Below, in pieces: positions 43,758 through 52,447 of a stretch of 64,000 bases of DNA. The notes below the pieces were generated by a model. That model did no database searches. It saw nothing but the letters and a program-made list of their open reading frames with translations, and had not been told where the DNA came from. The stretch's first letter is position 1. Each line of letters starts with the position of its first letter. This DNA is from Pirellulales bacterium (GTDB taxonomy: Bacteria; Planctomycetota; Planctomycetia; Pirellulales; UBA1268), in the NCBI GenBank assembly GCA_017853835.1, contig JAFMIU010000009.1, positions 1 through 64,000 of the forward strand. The letters run 5' to 3'. A program made the translations under genes and the position numbers.

Positions 43758-45350
43758 TCAGGCCGTTTCCGTCGAGTCCGTCGAGCCGACGGCCGCCGAC
43801 GAGCGGCGGTGGACCGCTTTTTCAACCGTGTCGAGCAGTTGATCGACCCGGAAGGGCTTGAAGAGCACCAGGTCGATGCCCGCCTGCCGGGCCTTCACGA
43901 TGGAGTGTCCCGGGTCGTAGCCGAACCCCGTCATGAGGATCAAAGGGACGGGATCGATGATCTCCTGGAGCCGAAGAAGGAGCTGATGACCGCTCATGTC
44001 GGGGAGGCGGATGTCGGCGATGATGGCGTCATAACACTCCCGGCGGCAGGCTCGCACCATCGAGGCCGCCTCCGCCCCGTCGCGGGCGGTTTCCACCGTG
44101 CAGCCCGACCGCTCGAGCAGGGCGTGGGCCGCCTGGCGCACCTGCTCGTCGGAATCGACGACCAGGATTCTCCGTCCGATCAGCGTTCGACGCCGTTCGC
44201 CCTGACGCCGTTGCGAGTGGGCGGAACTCGGTGCCATCTGCTCACCCACGCGCTGGATCACCTGCTTGATGTCGCGAGCGTTTTTGAGGATGCGCTGGAG
44301 CCGCTCGACCACATCGGCATCGTGGCCGATATACCGTTCCATGACACTGACGGCGTCGTTGAGGATGTCGTCGACCGGGAGCGCGACGGCTCCATGGATC
44401 GCCTCGATGCTTTCGGCGGCCGTGGTGGCCTTCTCTGCGACCAGCAGCTCCAGTGTGTTGACCGCTGTGGCGACGTCACCGGAAAAAATCTCGAGGAACT
44501 GCAGGTCGGTTGCATCAAAGCCCCCTGGTTCCGGGCTCTCGACATTGAACGTGCCGATCACCTGGTCGTGCAGTTTCAGGGGAACGGTGATCGAGCTCTT
44601 GGCTCCCTTGCACCCCTCGAGATAGAGCGGGTCCTTGGTGGTATCGCTGCACCAGTAGCTGCGGCCGGTGGCCGCGACGTAGCCGGTTACGCCGTTGTGT
44701 TCTGGTCGGGCATACAGCAGCCGCGCTTCGGCTTCCGGCTGCATGCCTTCGGCGAGGAGGGGCTCGAGTCGTCCGGTCTGACGGTCGAGAAGTCGAATCT
44801 CCAGGACGTCGAACTGGAGGAGATCCTTCGAGTAGTGAAGAATGTTGCTCTTGAGGAGTTCGATCCGCTCCGACACCGTCATGTCGGCCAGTTCGGAAGG
44901 AGAGAGATCGGCCAGCGACTGGCCCGCAGCATGGATGGCCGCACGCTTCTGCTGATTGAGGATGGTGAGCGTGATGTCACGCACGGTCACCACGGTCCGT
45001 GAACTCGCCGCCAGGTCCGCCGGCGGGAATGCCCGGGATGCGTGAACGGCAAAAAAACGGGTCGCCGCCGTCTTGAGGATCAGGGCAGCAGGGGCTCCGG
45101 CCATGAGGGCTTCGTGGAACGCCGAAACCTCTTCCGGCCGATGATCGACCGACCAGCCCGTCAGGGACGCGAGGAAACTCTGGCCGCGCAGATCCCCTTG
45201 GCCGCACCAATCGGTGAGCCGTTCGTTGGCCCACGCGACCGTGCCTCCCGGTTCCAGAATGGCCAGGCCCTCCGGAAGGTGGTCGACCACTTCGGAGGCG
45301 CGAAGCCGACCAAGTCTCGAAGCGGCCGAATCGTCGTCAGACTGCGTCAC
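43758..45350 (-). CDS. PAS-GAF-response receiver protein without kinase domain
   Basis: 530 aa from the GTG at 45350, which has AGGA six bases upstream. Order: PAS (about 20-135; LPEGLAILEPGGTVAWANER, VVTVRDITLTILNQQKRAAI), a helical linker, GAF (about 170-320; LLQFDVLEIRLLDRQTGRLE, GVTGYVAATGRSYWC, SITVPLKLHDQVIGTFNVES), a helical segment (about 325-390) and a C-terminal receiver (RRILVVDSDEQVRQAAHALL, phospho-Asp in AIIADIRLPDMSG, LMTG, late Lys in VLFKPF). There is no histidine-kinase H-box or ATPase, nor an output domain after the receiver. It lies 135 bp upstream of the secretin gene. Confidence 0.85.
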   Translation of the reverse strand: MTQSDDDSAASRLGRLRASEVVDHLPEGLAILEPGGTVAWANERLTDWCGQGDLRGQSFLASLTGWSVDHRPEEVSAFHEALMAGAPAALILKTAATRFFAVHASRAFPPADLAASSRTVVTVRDITLTILNQQKRAAIHAAGQSLADLSPSELADMTVSERIELLKSNILHYSKDLLQFDVLEIRLLDRQTGRLEPLLAEGMQPEAEARLLYARPEHNGVTGYVAATGRSYWCSDTTKDPLYLEGCKGAKSSITVPLKLHDQVIGTFNVESPEPGGFDATDLQFLEIFSGDVATAVNTLELLVAEKATTAAESIEAIHGAVALPVDDILNDAVSVMERYIGHDADVVERLQRILKNARDIKQVIQRVGEQMAPSSAHSQRRQGERRRTLIGRRILVVDSDEQVRQAAHALLERSGCTVETARDGAEAASMVRACRRECYDAIIADIRLPDMSGHQLLLRLQEIIDPVPLILMTGFGYDPGHSIVKARQAGIDLVLFKPFRVDQLLDTVEKAVHRRSSAAVGSTDSTETA

Positions 45351-45400
45351 CAGCCATCCTCCGGAAGCGGCCGTCCTTCGACCGCCGTGGAATCCTTCGA

Positions 45401-45429
45401 AGTATAAAACCGTGGCGCCCGCCCGCCAA
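45401..45429 (-). promoter_or_regulatory. Promoter of the PAS-GAF-REC gene
   Basis: On the minus strand TTGGCG (45429-45424), 17-bp spacer, TATACT (45406-45401). The start codon at 45350 would lie about 45 nt after the transcript start. The spacing is ideal and the -10 differs from consensus at one base. Confidence 0.6.
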
Positions 45430-45443
45430 ATCACGATCCGACG

Positions 45444-45471
45444 TTGTCGTGTGGCACACCCCACCTATACT
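45444..45471 (+). promoter_or_regulatory. Promoter of sdhCAB
   Basis: TTGTCG (45444-45449), 16-bp spacer, TATACT (45466-45471). The start of transcription would be near 45478, which excludes the earliest open frame start at 45449 and supports the GTG at 45551 (or a nearly leaderless ATG at 45485). Confidence 0.55.
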
Positions 45472-45550
45472 CCCCTGGGTCGTCATGCCGGTGGCCGCCG
45501 CGACCACCGGAAGAAACCCCTCTGCGGCACAGCCGAGCCCGAGGCCGATC

Positions 45551-46321
45551 GTGAGTGAGCCTTCCCCGTCGTTTCTCGAACGACACCAGTTCCTGATCTA
45601 CCGACTGTTTTCACTGGCCGGGCTGATTCCGGTCGGGGCCTTTCTGGTGGTTCACCTGCTGACAAACGCGTCGATTCTTGCCGGCGATGACGGCAGGACG
45701 TTTCAGTCGCGGGTCGACATGATCCACTCGCTCGGGCCGCTGCTCGTGCCGATCGAATGGGCGTTCATCTTCCTTCCGATGCTCTTTCACGCCGCGGTGG
45801 GCTTCGTGATCATCGCCAACGGGATGCCCAACGTGGGTTCATATCCGTATGTCGGCAACGTCCGCTACACCCTCCAGCGAGCCAGCGGGATGATCGCCTT
45901 CGCGTTCATCATGTGGCACATCATCCAGCTGCATTGGCTTGGAAAACCCTTCGGAGGCGGGCAGTTCGACCCGCACCATGCCGCCAGTACGGCTGCCGAA
46001 GCGCTGCAGCCGACGCTCGTGGCGATTCTCTACGCCATCGGCGTTCTCTCGACCGTCTACCACTTCTCGAACGGGCTGTGGACCCTCGGTATCACGTGGG
46101 GATTGTGGACGAGTCCCGCCGCGATGCGTCGGGCCAATGCGGTCAGTGTCGTCGTGGGGCTGGTCCTGGCGGCCGCAGGCCTCGGGGCGCTCGGTGGCAT
46201 GCGATCGGTCGATGTGTCGAAGGCCCGTGAGGCCGAGACGTGGTCGGAGAAGCAGAAGCGGGCGGTCACCGTTCCCGGGGCGGCCGTGGCGCCCACGCCG
46301 ATTCCCGTGGCACCCCACTGA
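45551..46321 (+). CDS. sdhC: Succinate dehydrogenase cytochrome b558 subunit
   Basis: 256 aa from the GTG at 45551 (MSEPSPSFLERHQFLIYRLF), with GAGG six bases upstream; an ATG at 45485 would add 22 residues. Five membrane helices: VGAFLVVHLL, PIEWAFIFLPMLFHAAVGFV, GMIAFAFIMWHIIQLHW, LVAILYAIGVLSTVYHFSNG and a last one near VVVGLVLAAAGLGAL. Histidines in VVHLL, LFHAA, MWHII and VYHFS suit two b hemes, as in the Bacillus-type b558 enzyme. It anchors SdhAB to the membrane and passes electrons to quinone; no SdhD is needed in this type. Confidence 0.9.
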   Translation: MSEPSPSFLERHQFLIYRLFSLAGLIPVGAFLVVHLLTNASILAGDDGRTFQSRVDMIHSLGPLLVPIEWAFIFLPMLFHAAVGFVIIANGMPNVGSYPYVGNVRYTLQRASGMIAFAFIMWHIIQLHWLGKPFGGGQFDPHHAASTAAEALQPTLVAILYAIGVLSTVYHFSNGLWTLGITWGLWTSPAAMRRANAVSVVVGLVLAAAGLGALGGMRSVDVSKAREAETWSEKQKRAVTVPGAAVAPTPIPVAPH

Positions 46322-46362
46322 TTTTTCATGCATCCAGGAACAGACCAGGAACAGAGAGAGTC

Positions 46363-48336
46363 ATGAGTCAACCGAGCGTTCTCGTCATTGGCGGTGGTCT
46401 CGCCGGCCTTGCGGCCACCATGCGGCTTGCCGAACTCGGCGTGCACGTCGATCTGGTCAGCCTCGTGCCGGTGAAGCGGTCGCACAGCGTCTGCGCCCAG
46501 GGGGGGATCAACAGCGTGAACGCGCTGACCCGCCAGCAGGGGGACAACGAGTGGAAGCACCTCGACGACACGGTGTATGGGGGCGATTTCCTCCAGCACC
46601 AGCCCCCGGTCAAGGAGATGACCGACTGGGGGCCGCGGGTCATCGACCTGATGGATCGACTTGGGGTGCCGTTCAACCGCACGTCCGAGGGGTTTCGTGA
46701 CCAACGTCGATTCGGTGGCACCCTCTACAAGCGTACGGCCTTCGCCGGGGCGACCACGGGCCAGCAGCTTCTCTATGCCCTCGATGAGCAGGTTCGCCGT
46801 CGCGAGGTCGAGGGGTTGGTCAAGAAATGGGAGTTCTGGGACTTTCTCGCGCCGGTCCTCGATGAGTCCGGTCGGTGCCGCGGGGCGGTCTGTCAGGATC
46901 TCGTCACGATGCAGTTTCGATCCTTCCCGGCCGACGCCGTGGTTCTGGCGACGGGCGGGAACGGACTGATCTACGGCCGATCGACCATGTCGATGGTGTG
47001 CACCGGCAGCGCCGTGAGCCGGGCGTATCAGGCCGGGGCCTGGTATGGGAACGGCGAGTTCATCCAGGTTCATCCGACCGCCATTCCCGGCACCGACAAA
47101 CTGCGGCTGATGAGCGAAAGCGCCCGCGGTGAGGGGGGACGCGTGTGGGTGCCCCGCATCCCGCAGGATCCCCGCGACCCGCGGTCGATTCCCGAAGCCG
47201 ATCGCTACTACTTTCTCGAGGAGCGTTATCCGAAATATGGCAATCTCGTCCCGCGCGACATCGCGACGCGGGAGATCTTCGACATCTGCACGAACGAAGG
47301 CCTGTCGGTCGAAAAAGACCGCCTGAGCGTGTACCTCGACCTGACGCACATCCCGAGGGAGACCCTCGATCGAAAGCTGGGCGGCATCCTCGAGATCTAC
47401 GAGAAGTTTCAGGGTGTCGATCCGCGTGACACGCCGATGAAGATCTTTCCAGCGGTGCACTACTCGATGGGCGGCCTGTGGGTCGACTACGAGAAGAGCG
47501 CCACGGGCGGCCTCGTGGAAGGGTCGCTGCGGAACCAGCAGACGAACCTTCCCGGCCTCTATGCGATCGGGGAGTGCGACTACCAGTATCACGGTGCCAA
47601 TCGTCTGGGGGCCAACTCGCTGCTCTCCTGCATCTTCAGTGGTCTGTTCGTGGCCCCCACGCTGGTGAACGTCTGCGGCCGCCGCGTGGGCGACGACACG
47701 AGCCGGCTTTTCGAAGCAGAGGTTCGGCGGCAGGAGGAGCGGCACCGGGAACTCCTCTCCCGCACCTCGGGCGACGAGAATCCCTACGCCCTTCACCAGG
47801 AACTGGGCAACCTCATGACACGGGTCGCGACCGTCGTTCGTCGCAACGATCAGCTCGCTCCCGCCTACGACGACGTCTGCCGGATGGCAGAGCGATGGAA
47901 GCGGTGCGCGGTGTCGGACACGGGCAGCTGGACCAACCAAAACGTCGTGTTCACGAAGGCCCTCGGCGACATGTTTCCCATCGCGAAACTGATCCTCAAG
48001 GGGGCCCTGCTTCGGGACGAATGCCGCGGGGCCCACTTCAAGCCCGCTTTCGCGATGCCGGGCCTTGTGGCGACGGAGCCCGAGGCGCGGCGCCGCGAGG
48101 CGGAGCAGTGGTGCGATGCCTTCGCGGCCAACACAAACAAGTGGCTCAAGTCGACGATCGCCTCCTGTGGACCATCGGGCGATCCCGTCATTTCCTACCA
48201 GGATGTCGACACGTCGCTCATTCCCCCGAGGCCTCGGCTCTATGGGCTCGTGGGCGGCGATGCCATCGAGGAGGTCTGGAAGGAACGGGCCGCGAAGGCA
48301 GTGGGAGGAAAGCAGGCGGTCGGAGCAGGGGCCTGA
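46363..48336 (+). CDS. sdhA: Succinate dehydrogenase / fumarate reductase flavoprotein subunit
   Basis: 657 aa from the ATG at 46363. FAD-binding Rossmann start VLVIGGGLAGLAATMRLAEL; the flavin-linking His is in RSHSVCAQGGINSVN; active-site region SARGEGGRVWVPR and HYSMGGLWVDY; C-terminal helical domain with Arg/Tyr-rich P-A-F-x-M-P segment. It oxidises succinate to fumarate. RSHSVCAQGG and the large size match the non-enterobacterial SdhA paired with b558-type SdhC. 41 bp after sdhC and 24 bp before sdhB. Confidence 0.96.
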   Translation: MSQPSVLVIGGGLAGLAATMRLAELGVHVDLVSLVPVKRSHSVCAQGGINSVNALTRQQGDNEWKHLDDTVYGGDFLQHQPPVKEMTDWGPRVIDLMDRLGVPFNRTSEGFRDQRRFGGTLYKRTAFAGATTGQQLLYALDEQVRRREVEGLVKKWEFWDFLAPVLDESGRCRGAVCQDLVTMQFRSFPADAVVLATGGNGLIYGRSTMSMVCTGSAVSRAYQAGAWYGNGEFIQVHPTAIPGTDKLRLMSESARGEGGRVWVPRIPQDPRDPRSIPEADRYYFLEERYPKYGNLVPRDIATREIFDICTNEGLSVEKDRLSVYLDLTHIPRETLDRKLGGILEIYEKFQGVDPRDTPMKIFPAVHYSMGGLWVDYEKSATGGLVEGSLRNQQTNLPGLYAIGECDYQYHGANRLGANSLLSCIFSGLFVAPTLVNVCGRRVGDDTSRLFEAEVRRQEERHRELLSRTSGDENPYALHQELGNLMTRVATVVRRNDQLAPAYDDVCRMAERWKRCAVSDTGSWTNQNVVFTKALGDMFPIAKLILKGALLRDECRGAHFKPAFAMPGLVATEPEARRREAEQWCDAFAANTNKWLKSTIASCGPSGDPVISYQDVDTSLIPPRPRLYGLVGGDAIEEVWKERAAKAVGGKQAVGAGA

Positions 48337-48360
48337 GTCTCAGACACACGGAGTTCGATC

Positions 48361-49251
48361 ATGATCAAAGCATCCGAGACAGTTGTCGACGCCGACGCAG
48401 CCCATGGTGGCCATGGGGATGGTAACGCGACTCGCACGGTTCGTGTCCGCGTGCTGCGGCAGGACGTGGCCGGCGGTGAGAGCTACTGGGAGCGTCATGA
48501 GGTGGCGTATGAGCCCAACATGAACGTGATCAGTGTTCTCCAGAAGATCGCCGCGTCGGCAAAATCGCAAGACGGCCGACGCGTCGCCCCGGTGGCCTGG
48601 GATTGCTGCTGCCTCGAGGAGGTGTGCGGATCGTGCACGATGCTGATCAACGGCCGAACCCGCATGGCCTGCTCGAGCCTCGTCGATCGGCTCATGGCCG
48701 AAGACGGCGAAGAGATCGAACTTCGGCCGATGTCGAAGTTTCCCGTCGTGCGCGATCTGGTCGTCGATCGCAAGCGATTGTTCGGCGGTCTCGAGAAGGT
48801 GAAGGCCTGGGTTCCGGTCGAGGGGTCGTACGACCTTGGCCCGGGGCCCCGCATTTCCCCCGAGGAGCAGGAGGACGCCTACCCTCTTTCAACGTGCATG
48901 AGCTGCGGGTGCTGCGTGGAAGCATGTCCGCAATACACCAAGGTGGAGGTCGTGCGTCGCGACGACGAGACCGAGGCCGAGTTTGAAAAGCGACGAAAGG
49001 CCGCCTTCAATGCCGGGTTCGTCGGACCGCATGCGGTGAGCCAGGCGATGCTGTTCAATGCCCATCCGACGGGACGAATGATCGCCGATGAACGCATGGA
49101 GGCGCTCACGCGGCAGGGTGGGATTCAGATGTGTGGCAACGCCCAGAACTGCGTCGCCGTGTGCCCGAAGAGCATTCCATTGACCCGATCGATCGCCCGG
49201 GCCGGCCGGGCGGCGACGGTATGGGCGATCAAGAAACTCTTCGACCGCTGA
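48361..49251 (+). CDS. sdhB: Succinate dehydrogenase iron-sulfur subunit
   Basis: 296 aa. [2Fe-2S] domain with cysteines in DCCCLEEVCGSCTM and RMACSS; [4Fe-4S] ligands in CMSCGCCVEACPQ; [3Fe-4S] in MCGNAQNCVAVCPKSIP. About 25 His/Gly/Asp-rich residues precede the ferredoxin domain. It carries electrons from SdhA to the SdhC hemes and quinone, at the cytosolic membrane face. Last gene of sdhCAB. Confidence 0.96.
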   Translation: MIKASETVVDADAAHGGHGDGNATRTVRVRVLRQDVAGGESYWERHEVAYEPNMNVISVLQKIAASAKSQDGRRVAPVAWDCCCLEEVCGSCTMLINGRTRMACSSLVDRLMAEDGEEIELRPMSKFPVVRDLVVDRKRLFGGLEKVKAWVPVEGSYDLGPGPRISPEEQEDAYPLSTCMSCGCCVEACPQYTKVEVVRRDDETEAEFEKRRKAAFNAGFVGPHAVSQAMLFNAHPTGRMIADERMEALTRQGGIQMCGNAQNCVAVCPKSIPLTRSIARAGRAATVWAIKKLFDR

Positions 49252-49568
49252 GTTCGTGGCCGCATCGTGGGTGTTGGGCCACGGAACGGGCCTCCCTCCA
49301 CCCCGGCCATCGCGGGGACGTGCCGGGCGTCGTGGGCCCGTGGAGAGGGGCTCCGCGGCGTTGGACCACCTGGTCTTTTGAGCACCGGAAAGGCCTCCGG
49401 TTTGCCGGTTTTCACGCCGCGTGGTACGGTTTGGCAAGTGAAGGGGCGGCTTTCTCAAACGCCGCCAGCCGCGTTCCCGGCCGTGCCGGGCGTTCCGTCG
49501 AGGCATCTGGAAGCCTCGGGAATCGATGCGGACGACGTTTCGAGGAAGCAACGAGGCAACGAGTGTTC
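49252..49568. promoter_or_regulatory. Long leader region before the DEAD-box helicase gene
   Basis: 317 bp without a convincing gene; the helicase frame is open through it but shows no family residues. Several short hairpins can form, e.g. GGCGGC/GCCGCC around 49445-49466. Helicase genes of this kind often have long, cold- or auto-regulated leaders; that role here is only suggested by length and structure. Confidence 0.35.
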
Positions 49569-50945
49569 ATGGACAAGGTGTCGGACCACCCGGCGGAGTC
49601 GGGGGTGACGACCACAGCGGTCGCGCCGCAGGCAGCGGGCAGTTTTCGCGAGTTGGGCCTTTCTGCGGTGACGCTCGCCGCCGTCGATCGGGCCGGGTAC
49701 ACCACCCCCACTCCGGTGCAGGCCGGGTTGATCCCACGGGCGCTCACGGGCATCGACGTGTTGGGGCAGGCCCGCACGGGAACGGGCAAGACGGCGTCGT
49801 TCGTGCTGCCGATCCTCGAGCGGGTGCTGCAGCCGGGCCGCGAGGGCGGACCTCGGGCGCTGGTGCTGGTTCCCACGCGGGAACTCGCCGTGCAGGTGAA
49901 GGACGAGTTTGAAAAGCTCGCGCAGGGTTCGAAGGTGCACTGCGTCGCCGTCTATGGCGGCAAGCCGATCAAGGGTCAGATCGACAAGTTGGCCAAGCAC
50001 CCGGCCGTCGTCGTGGGCACGCCCGGACGGGTGCTCGACCACATGAGCCGTGGAACGCTCTCGTTTTCGGCGCTCGACATCGTGACGCTGGACGAGGCCG
50101 ATCGGATGCTCGACATCGGGTTTCGCCCGGACATCGAGAAGATCCTCCGCCGTTGCCCCGACAGCCGGCAGACGCTGCTGCTTTCAGCCACCGTGCCACC
50201 ACCGGTGCAGAAGCTCGCAACCCGCTACATGCGAGATCCGGAGATTCTCGATTTCTCCACGAATGAACTCGCCGTCGAGACGATCGAACAGCGGTATTTC
50301 ACGGTCGATCCCACCCGCAAGTTCGACCTGCTCGAGCGGCTGTTGGATCGCGAGAATCCGCGTCAGGTCATCGTCTTCTGCCGCACCAAGCGGGGCACCG
50401 ACAAGATCCACGACAAGCTGGCTCGTCGGCGATCGCGGTCGTCCGGTGAGGTCGCATGCATCCACGGCGACCTTGCCCAGAGTGTCCGCGACCGTGTGAT
50501 GCGGCAGTTTCGCGACGGGAGCACGAGGATTCTCGTGGCCACCGACGTCGTGGGGCGAGGCATCGACGTGTCGAGCGTGTCGCACATCGTGAACTACGAC
50601 ATTCCGGAGTTCTGCGACGACTACGTTCACCGTGTGGGCCGCACGGGACGCATGGGTCGGGAGGGGATCGCCTTCACGTTCGTGACGCCGGAGGAAGGGC
50701 CCCAGTTGACTCGCATCGAGATGCGGATCGAGCGGCTTCTTCAGCGGGATGAACTCGAAGGCTTCGAGGCCTTCGACCGTCGGCCGAAGCCCGCTCCCGT
50801 CGAGCAGTTGCCCACCGGCGGATTCGAACGGGCGGCTGCTGCGGCTACCGAGGCGCCCGAGGTCGCGGAAGCCACCGACGCTCCGAAACGTCCGGCCGGT
50901 TTGCTGGGGAAGCGTGGCCCAAAGCGGCACCGGCGAGCGCTATGA
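49569..50945 (+). CDS. DEAD-box ATP-dependent RNA helicase (RhlE-like)
   Basis: 458 aa from the ATG at 49569. All core motifs: Q motif GYTTPTPVQ, motif I ARTGTGKT, PTRELAVQ, TPGRVLDH, LDEADRM, SAT (LLLSATVPP), motif IV VIVFCRTKRGTD, motif V ATDVVGRGIDV and HRVGRTGRMGR. The C-terminal tail of about 75 residues is Ala/Pro/Glu-rich and ends basic (KRGPKRHRRAL), likely to touch RNA. Roles in RNA decay, ribosome assembly or cold adaptation are known for the family. The stop codon lies in the first copy of a 39-bp repeat. Confidence 0.93.
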   Translation: MDKVSDHPAESGVTTTAVAPQAAGSFRELGLSAVTLAAVDRAGYTTPTPVQAGLIPRALTGIDVLGQARTGTGKTASFVLPILERVLQPGREGGPRALVLVPTRELAVQVKDEFEKLAQGSKVHCVAVYGGKPIKGQIDKLAKHPAVVVGTPGRVLDHMSRGTLSFSALDIVTLDEADRMLDIGFRPDIEKILRRCPDSRQTLLLSATVPPPVQKLATRYMRDPEILDFSTNELAVETIEQRYFTVDPTRKFDLLERLLDRENPRQVIVFCRTKRGTDKIHDKLARRRSRSSGEVACIHGDLAQSVRDRVMRQFRDGSTRILVATDVVGRGIDVSSVSHIVNYDIPEFCDDYVHRVGRTGRMGREGIAFTFVTPEEGPQLTRIEMRIERLLQRDELEGFEAFDRRPKPAPVEQLPTGGFERAAAAATEAPEVAEATDAPKRPAGLLGKRGPKRHRRAL

Positions 50946-51037
50946 TTACGGGCTGCTTCGCCTTCGCGCAGCCCTTGAGCAGGATCACGGTCTGCTTCGC
51001 CTTCGCGCAGCCCTTGAGGTGGATCACGGGCTGATTC
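50944..51037. repeat. 39-bp tandem repeat with hairpin
   Basis: Units 50944-50982, 50983-51021 and a partial 51022-51037, period 39. Each full unit carries an inverted repeat, GGGCTGC/GCAGCCC in the first copy and one end base changed (GTCTGC) in the second, around an 11-nt loop TTCGCCTTCGC, followed by CCCTTGAG. The array fills the 98-bp gap between the helicase stop and the uracil-DNA glycosylase start. Read on the minus strand it contains GTGATCC, the core seen in the other intergenic repeats. Confidence 0.9.
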
Positions 51038-51043
51038 GGGGCG

Positions 51044-51778
51044 GTGGACGGGGATTTCGCCGTGGCTGTGGATGAACGACGTGCGATCCGGCAACGCCTC
51101 GAGAGCCTCGCGGAGGCCGGGGTGACCCATCTTCCGAAGGCTATCGCGCGGCCTTCGTCAGCCCCTTCTACGCTCCCGGTGGAGTCCACGACGGTCCCTG
51201 GGGTCGATGCCGCCGACCGTGTCGCATCCTTGTCGGTGCTCGCACATGAGGTCGCCAGGTGCACCCGATGCGCCGATCTGGCCTCACATCGCACCCAGAC
51301 CGTGTTCGGCGTCGGCCGCGCTGATGCGAGGATTTGCTTTCTGGGTGAGGCGCCCGGGGCCGATGAAGATGCCTCCGGGGAACCATTCGTCGGCCGAGCA
51401 GGCCAGCTGCTGACCAAGATCATCGAGGCCTGTCGTCTTCGACGGGAGGACGTCTACATCCTCAACGTGTTGAAGTGCCGGCCGCCTGAGAACCGCACGC
51501 CCGAGCCCGACGAGGTCGATCACTGCCGTGGCTTCTTCGAACGGCAACTGGCCATCATCGCCCCAGACTACATCTGCTGCCTGGGCACGACGGCCGCGCA
51601 TGCCCTGCTGCAGTCCACCGAGCCGATCGGCCGGCTCCGAAAGCGGTGGTTTGCCTATCGCTCTGCGAAGGTGATCTGCACCTATCACCCCTCCTATCTT
51701 CTCCGAACACCGTCGGCGAAGCGGGATGTGTGGGATGACATGAAGCTTTTGATGGCCGACATGGGCGTGGAGCTCTGA
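51044..51778 (+). CDS. Family 4 (UdgA-type) uracil-DNA glycosylase, iron-sulfur
   Basis: 244 aa from the GTG at 51044. About 60 variable N-terminal residues precede the glycosylase core: cluster cysteines CTRC at about 78-81, uracil-pocket motif FLGEAPGADEDASGEPFVGR, LNVLKCRPPENRTP with a third Cys, CCLGTTAAHALL with further Cys, and the late motif TYHPSYLLR. Members remove uracil (and other deaminated bases) from DNA; thermophile and many high-GC bacterial enzymes hold a [4Fe-4S] cluster. The start codon is 6 bp after the repeat array. Confidence 0.9.
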   Translation: MDGDFAVAVDERRAIRQRLESLAEAGVTHLPKAIARPSSAPSTLPVESTTVPGVDAADRVASLSVLAHEVARCTRCADLASHRTQTVFGVGRADARICFLGEAPGADEDASGEPFVGRAGQLLTKIIEACRLRREDVYILNVLKCRPPENRTPEPDEVDHCRGFFERQLAIIAPDYICCLGTTAAHALLQSTEPIGRLRKRWFAYRSAKVICTYHPSYLLRTPSAKRDVWDDMKLLMADMGVEL

Positions 51779-51919
51779 CCGGCCGGTTTTTCTGGAGGTG
51801 CCGGTGGTAACGATCCGATGAAATGGTTGGGTCTGGGGGAGGGGAACAGCCGCTGATGAAGGGCGGAGCTGCGCCGGAACGATCCGGCCGGCCCACGTTC
51901 CCGAGGATTGTGGGGTGTC

Positions 51920-52447
51920 ATGGACGGGGTCCATCGAGTCGTCGTTGCGATCGGGCGCGGTGTCGCCGTGACGGCAGCCCTTGCGCTGGCCGGCTGCACA
52001 ATGTGCCCGGATCCCTTCGACTACGCTGGTCCCGTGCCCAACGGATCCGCTCCACAAAACGAGTTCCGGGCCCGCAGCAATGGCATTCTGCCGATCGGCG
52101 CGACGCCGCGACCGTGGCCGCCGATCGTCAAGCGGCAGGGCCCCGGTGACGTCCTGCCGGCGTCGCTCGCGCAGGCTCCACAGAAGCCGTCCGTCGACGC
52201 GATGAACCACGATGGCGTGTCGTCGAGCGTCCTCACCGTCGAGGGAGATGGTACGGGGGACGAACGAACGGAGCCGGCAGGGCTCGAGCAACCGCTTCGT
52301 GATCCCTGGGAGGTGATGCCGGTCTTCGAGACCTTCGACGAGGCGGATCAGTCATCGGTGCCCGAGATCGACGGACCAACTCCCGTCGCGGAGGTGATGC
52401 CATCGCTGGCTGAAACCCCCGGATGGCGCCCTCGCACCACCCGGTGA
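51920..52447 (+). CDS. Predicted lipoprotein
   Basis: 175 aa from the ATG at 51920. The signal peptide ends in a clear lipobox, LALAGC, with Cys26 as the lipidated residue; TMCPDPFDYAGPVPNG follows at once, a sequence start I associate with small planctomycete lipoproteins. The rest is Pro/Glu-rich and probably unstructured. Asp is not at +2, so outer-membrane sorting is possible. Its stop is directly adjacent to the glgC stop on the other strand (no base between). Confidence 0.72.
   Translation: MDGVHRVVVAIGRGVAVTAALALAGCTMCPDPFDYAGPVPNGSAPQNEFRARSNGILPIGATPRPWPPIVKRQGPGDVLPASLAQAPQKPSVDAMNHDGVSSSVLTVEGDGTGDERTEPAGLEQPLRDPWEVMPVFETFDEADQSSVPEIDGPTPVAEVMPSLAETPGWRPRTTR

Noticed and set aside
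46240..46362. Extension of sdhA upstream into sdhC
   Set aside because: The FAD-binding strand starts at the ATG at 46363; upstream residues are a shadow of sdhC.
46057..48036. Minus-strand open frame opposite sdhA, and similar ones at 53547-55649 (+) and 62599-63984 (-)
   Set aside because: All are antisense to strongly supported genes and lack recognisable domains; the last one also crosses the 105-bp repeats.
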